Of a stretch of 36,551 nt of DNA, positions 33,193 through 36,551 are shown piece after piece. This DNA comes from Beroe ovata. Taxonomy: Eukaryota; Ctenophora; Nuda; Beroida; Beroidae. The position numbers and the translations under genes were made by a program. The stretch spans positions 453,515-490,065 of the forward strand of contig CAMPET010000027.1 in assembly GCA_946803715.1 (NCBI GenBank), written 5' to 3'. The notes beneath the pieces were generated by a model. That model was not told the origin of the DNA and made no database searches. It worked only from the letters and a program-made list of their open reading frames with translations. Each line of letters starts with the position of its first letter. The stretch's first letter is position 1.

Positions 33193-33403
33193 AATCTTAC
33201 TACTTATAATTGGTCCTCATATATATATATCAGGGCGCTGGCAAGCGCCCGCAGCCACNCAATGCTCATCTCACAATACTTGTAGATGGCATCCTATCGG
33301 TCTATCCCAATCTTTATCACCCACTGCCCTTGTTTAGTGTTAGCGACGCGCGCAAAACCAGGGCTTATCGCTTGTCAGATATTGCTTGTCAAATGTTTAT
33401 TAT

Positions 33404-33465
33404 ACCTGACCTGTTTTTTGGGCATGCGCGCCTTCATCGTGCCGCGCGCAAAAAACAGGTCAGGT
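33404..33465. repeat. GC-loop foldback, 17-bp perfect arms
   Basis: ACCTGACCTGTTTTTTG and CAAAAAACAGGTCAGGT pair exactly around 28 bases that include GCGCGCCTTCATCG. Related cores occur at about 25186, 32708 and 32844 with different flanks. Confidence 0.9.
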
Positions 33466-33746
33466 TGTAAACAGGACAAAAATACAAATGTTGACGTCGC
33501 GGCTTGAATTACGCGCGCGAGATCATGTTATACTATTATAATGTTCCCGCGCTGCGTGACCCAAATACTCCGCGCGCGCTGCGCGTCCTTTTTACGACAA
33601 TTTTCAGTTCACTGAGTAGAACAGGGGCGCGCAACGTGTGCACATATTATAAAGGACAAATAACATCCGGCAAGCCCTACGTATGTAACGTGACGCGCGC
33701 GCTAGAATATAATTGACTAATTGAGTGACGCAACGCGGAAACAAAA

Positions 33747-34018
33747 AATATTTGCGATAATTCGATCCTTATAATTTTTTATTTTCATAATTTTGTCTGT
33801 ATTATGGTAATTTTTGTCCTTATTTTAGGTGCATACGTTTCGCGCCCCTTATCTTCTAATCTATTAGTATTCTATGGTTATTTGATTTCCCTTATTCCAC
33901 GAAATCAAAAATTTAGAATGGTTATTTCAATTTCTTTAATTTATTCATTTCCACTATGATGTTTACAATATCTTTGCTGTGATGAAATAAGAATATTCAT
34001 AAACTTAAGTAGATTTAT
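33747..34018. repeat. Direct repeat copy B (272 bp)
   Basis: Second copy of the sequence at 32921-33192. Here the upstream CAACGCGGAAACAAAAA runs straight into the repeat, with no 120-bp element between. Confidence 0.9.
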
Positions 34019-34596
34019 CTCTGCTGCAATAATTCTGGATAAGCAGTGTCATACAATTAGATTGGAGAGCAAATAACTTGCACAATTGAATGCAAAATTA
34101 ATAAACACTCAATCACTATGGACTAGCTATGGACTAGCTGTTAGGTGCTCTAATATAGTTTCCATAGTTAAAATAATTAATAGTTGTGACACAAGTTCTT
34201 TCAAACATGCCTGCTTTTGCCACAAGGTTTTTGAAGGATTTTTGGACATGAACATTGAACAATGTAAAGAGGTTCATTCTTTGTTGCGACATAGTAACTT
34301 TGTTTAATCAGCCTTTTAATCAAATAAATCTAAAAGCTCCAGTCAATCTCATACTTTTCTGAGTTTCTTCCCTATTCAGTACTTGGTTATGATCTCATTA
34401 AATTGAAAACCCCTTAATCCTAAGCTGAGATGATGTGTGTTCCCTTGGCTGTTGTACAGCAGGGTGTATGATATGTGTCATGCTTGTGTGTGGGTGTGTG
34501 TGATATTAATATTGCAGTGAAGGATATAAATAGAATTACTTCGCAAATCTAAAATTGTTTGTGGTACTGCTTTCAGATAATGGTCATTAATATATC
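34019..34596. other. Upstream region of LIM-kinase-like gene
   Basis: AT-rich with a TGTGTGGGTGTGTG patch near 34485. An acceptor-like TGCTTTCAG ends at 34576, 20 bases before the start codon, so the first exon shown may be preceded by a 5' UTR exon. No other exon was seen. Confidence 0.5.
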
Positions 34597-36405
34597 ATGC
34601 AAAGGAGGAGTAGCACTGGTTCTTTCAGAACATCTGGTCTCAGGGTTGAAAACCGATCTCTCACAGAAAGACAACATCACAGTTCATTTGCAGATGATAC
34701 TCTAACTGAGTTCAGAAAAACTTGTAGACTGTGTTCAGGTACTGCAATCATAATTATCAATTCACAATGTAACTATTGTCCAAATTGTCTGATTTTGGTT
34801 AACAAAATTTCCCTATTATATATTATAGTATGATATAAAGAGAGTAAAGATCTCATTTTTTGCAGATCTCATTAATGCTGGAATGGTCATAGTTGCTGCA
34901 GGACATTCATGGCATGTGGACTGTTTTGTGTGTTCTAACTGCTTGGCTTTGCTCTCGGATTATTGTGAACATGAAGGAAAATTGCTTTGCAAACAATGTT
35001 TAATACAGGTAGAGCATACTCACAGCTCTATGATAATCATTAAACCTCTTTCATCGTAGCATACCAACTAAATATTATAGTTCTGTATCAATTCTGATAA
35101 GAATATATTTTTGTGAGCATTTGTTATACTGCAGCTTGTTGGTGGCTGTGATGTCTGCAAAGAGTGTCTGGGGACGAGCTATGTTATATCTAATGATAGG
35201 AAGTACCATACAAGTAGGTAAAATCAGTCCACTTTCTATGAACCGCATCTACTTCAATGACCTATGACAGGTGTCCTAACTCCTAAGATCTGAATNCACA
35301 ATACACACACACACACACACTCACATACACATACACACACATACAACTCCTCACACTTATTACCCAGGTTGAGGTTGGTGACGTTATTGGTCAAGGCTTC
35401 TACGGTCGGGTACGGAGAGCTAAACTGACGAGAACGGGAGAGATTGTTTGTCTCAAGGAATTGCAGGATGTCATGGACCCTGTCTCAGCAAAGGTAGATC
35501 GCATCATATTGATAGCATCATGTTGTAAAATGTTATCAAATATTGTCAAATGTCACGGTTGAAAAATTTGTTGGCAGTGTTATGATACCAGTCATGATGA
35601 CGAGTTGTATATATTATTCCTACACAATAAACAGCATGTTCAAATGTCCTCCGTGCTTTCGTGTAATTACAGTCATTGCGGATGGCTGACAAGTTGTAAC
35701 TTTGTTTGTGTGAATTCCTGTGATTATTTGGCACGCATCATTTCACACAACTCATGAGAAAACATGGAAAGTGTGCCTACGAAGATGGATATTTGCCAAA
35801 TATCTGAGCAGAGATGATGGCTGCTCATAGCGCTTTTTAAACACAAAGATGTTTGTGTGTGTGTGTGTTTGTGACGTATTTATACTGTATACGTGTGTGT
35901 TTGTATGTCTGTGTAGCTATGAGTGTGTCTGTGTTAGGAGGGCTGAAGAGGAAACTTGATCCTATGTTATATTTATCATGATCTGGTGTTACTTGACAAC
36001 AATAGCTGTGATCTGAACACCGAGACAATGAGCTTTGACAATTCAGACAAGAATTTGAAATGTGAATAGCGCTGTACGGCGCCAATCATGGCTGATGATA
36101 TTTTAGACACGTTTTTCAATACGTATTCAAGGAGGCTTTCCTACATTCCTGAACTAGTTTTAACAATCTCGTCGGGAACTAGGGTTTCCCACGGAGGTAT
36201 AAATCAAGACCACGCACGCTATTATTAGCATAGTTAATTGGTTCATACACCGTTATATGCTAACAAATATTAAACTGGATGGCTAATAATAGAATGTTTC
36301 AGCTTTTTGTCGACGAGGTTGCGCTACTCAAGAATCTGCGGCATGTCAACGTGTTGACATTCAAGGGAATCGTATCGAGTCCACACAACTTCTCCCTTCT
36401 GACAG
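34597..36405 (+). CDS. LIMK: LIM-domain protein kinase, LIMK-like (5' part, runs off window)
   Basis: The exons seen are 34597-34738, 34866-35008, 35135-35217, 35368-35493 and 36303-36405. LIM1 is complete across exons 1-2 (CRLC, HVDC, CSNC, CKQC). Exon 3 starts LIM2 (CDVC and then KYH, 16 residues apart) but stops before its remaining zinc ligands. Exon 4 opens the kinase domain with a glycine loop, IGQGFYGRVRR, and the likely ATP lysine in CLKEL. Exon 5 gives the C-helix glutamate (FVDEVALLKNLRHVNVL). KEL and the order LIM-kinase point to LIM kinase, which phosphorylates cofilin downstream of Rho/Rac and so controls actin. Exon 3 ends in phase 2 but exon 4 begins in phase 0, with no room for the rest of LIM2 or a PDZ domain between them. 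An N at 35296 beside a CA repeat makes a lost exon likely. The exon 5 donor reads CAG/GCGAGT, a possible GC-AG intron. Confidence 0.85.
35302..35345. repeat. (CA)n microsatellite beside an N
   Basis: CA/TACA repeats directly follow an N at 35296, in the intron between LIM2 and kinase exons where the codon phase breaks. Confidence 0.95.
35494..36302. other. LIMK-like intron 4
   Basis: An 809-bp intron bounded by AAG/GTAGAT and ATGTTTCAG. It holds GT-rich microsatellite tracts at about 35849-35910 and no other exon that I can support. Confidence 0.6.
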
Positions 36406-36527
36406 GCGAGTTGCATGGTCAGCCTGTGGAAGTAGTGCAAGACACTTAATTAATAGTATAGTGTAAGACACTAACAGACACTAGCTAAGACACTAGGCAC
36501 TAGGCTTATGAGAGATGCACCACGATG

Positions 36528-36551
36528 CACACACACACACACACACACACA
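36528..36551. repeat. (CA)n microsatellite at window end
   Basis: A pure ACAC tract reaches the last base; it lies in the next intron of the LIMK-like gene. Confidence 0.95.

Noticed and set aside
1-36551. CRISPR arrays, operons, ribosome binding sites, tRNA or rRNA genes
   Set aside because: The tandem repeats lack unique spacers, genes are spliced and eukaryotic, and no cloverleaf or rRNA-like sequence was recognised on either strand.

Overview
This window is animal nuclear DNA from an unidentified invertebrate. The evidence is GT-AG introns mostly of 70-450 bp, moderate GC, many microsatellites and foldback elements, and metazoan families: LIM kinase, a homeobox gene with an EH1-like motif, TRIM-NHL, BTB-Kelch, LDL-A/7TM receptor and the WAVE subunit BRK1. 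A sponge or other early-branching animal would fit, but the sequence alone does not settle the taxon. I assembled the gene models by hand from splice sites and codon phase. The exon lengths sum to whole codons for every gene whose two ends I could place.

Left part (1-5.8 kb): a 17-bp tandem array, then a minus-strand receptor with LDL-A modules and seven membrane segments. Next come two plus-strand exons that end a gene I do not recognise.

Middle-left (5.8-13.6 kb): an 11-exon minus-strand TRIM-NHL gene (572 aa). Its fourth intron (3.4 kb) holds a complete plus-strand BTB-BACK-Kelch gene (553 aa, 3 exons). Both families act in ubiquitin ligation, one as a RING E3 and the other as a typical Cul3 adaptor, so this is a nested antisense pair. 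At 14.9-16.6 kb a six-exon minus-strand homeobox gene (222 aa) is built almost entirely of short exons.

Centre (16.6-26.1 kb): a GAGT microsatellite with an assembly gap and a long gene-poor stretch, then BRK1 (two exons) and ATG13 (one exon) in tandem on the minus strand. Beyond them lies a cluster of foldback elements, including two short terminal-inverted-repeat elements with perfect 9-bp target duplications.

Right part (26.1-36.5 kb): a single-exon threonine-synthase-like gene (minus), a six-exon APH/hydroxylysine-kinase-like gene (plus), and 3.5 kb rich in GC-rich foldbacks and a 272-bp direct repeat. The last feature is the 5' half of a LIM-kinase-like gene (plus) that runs off the window. 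That gene shows a phase break at a CA microsatellite next to an N, which points to a lost exon or an assembly defect. I found no RNA genes, CRISPR arrays or prokaryotic features.
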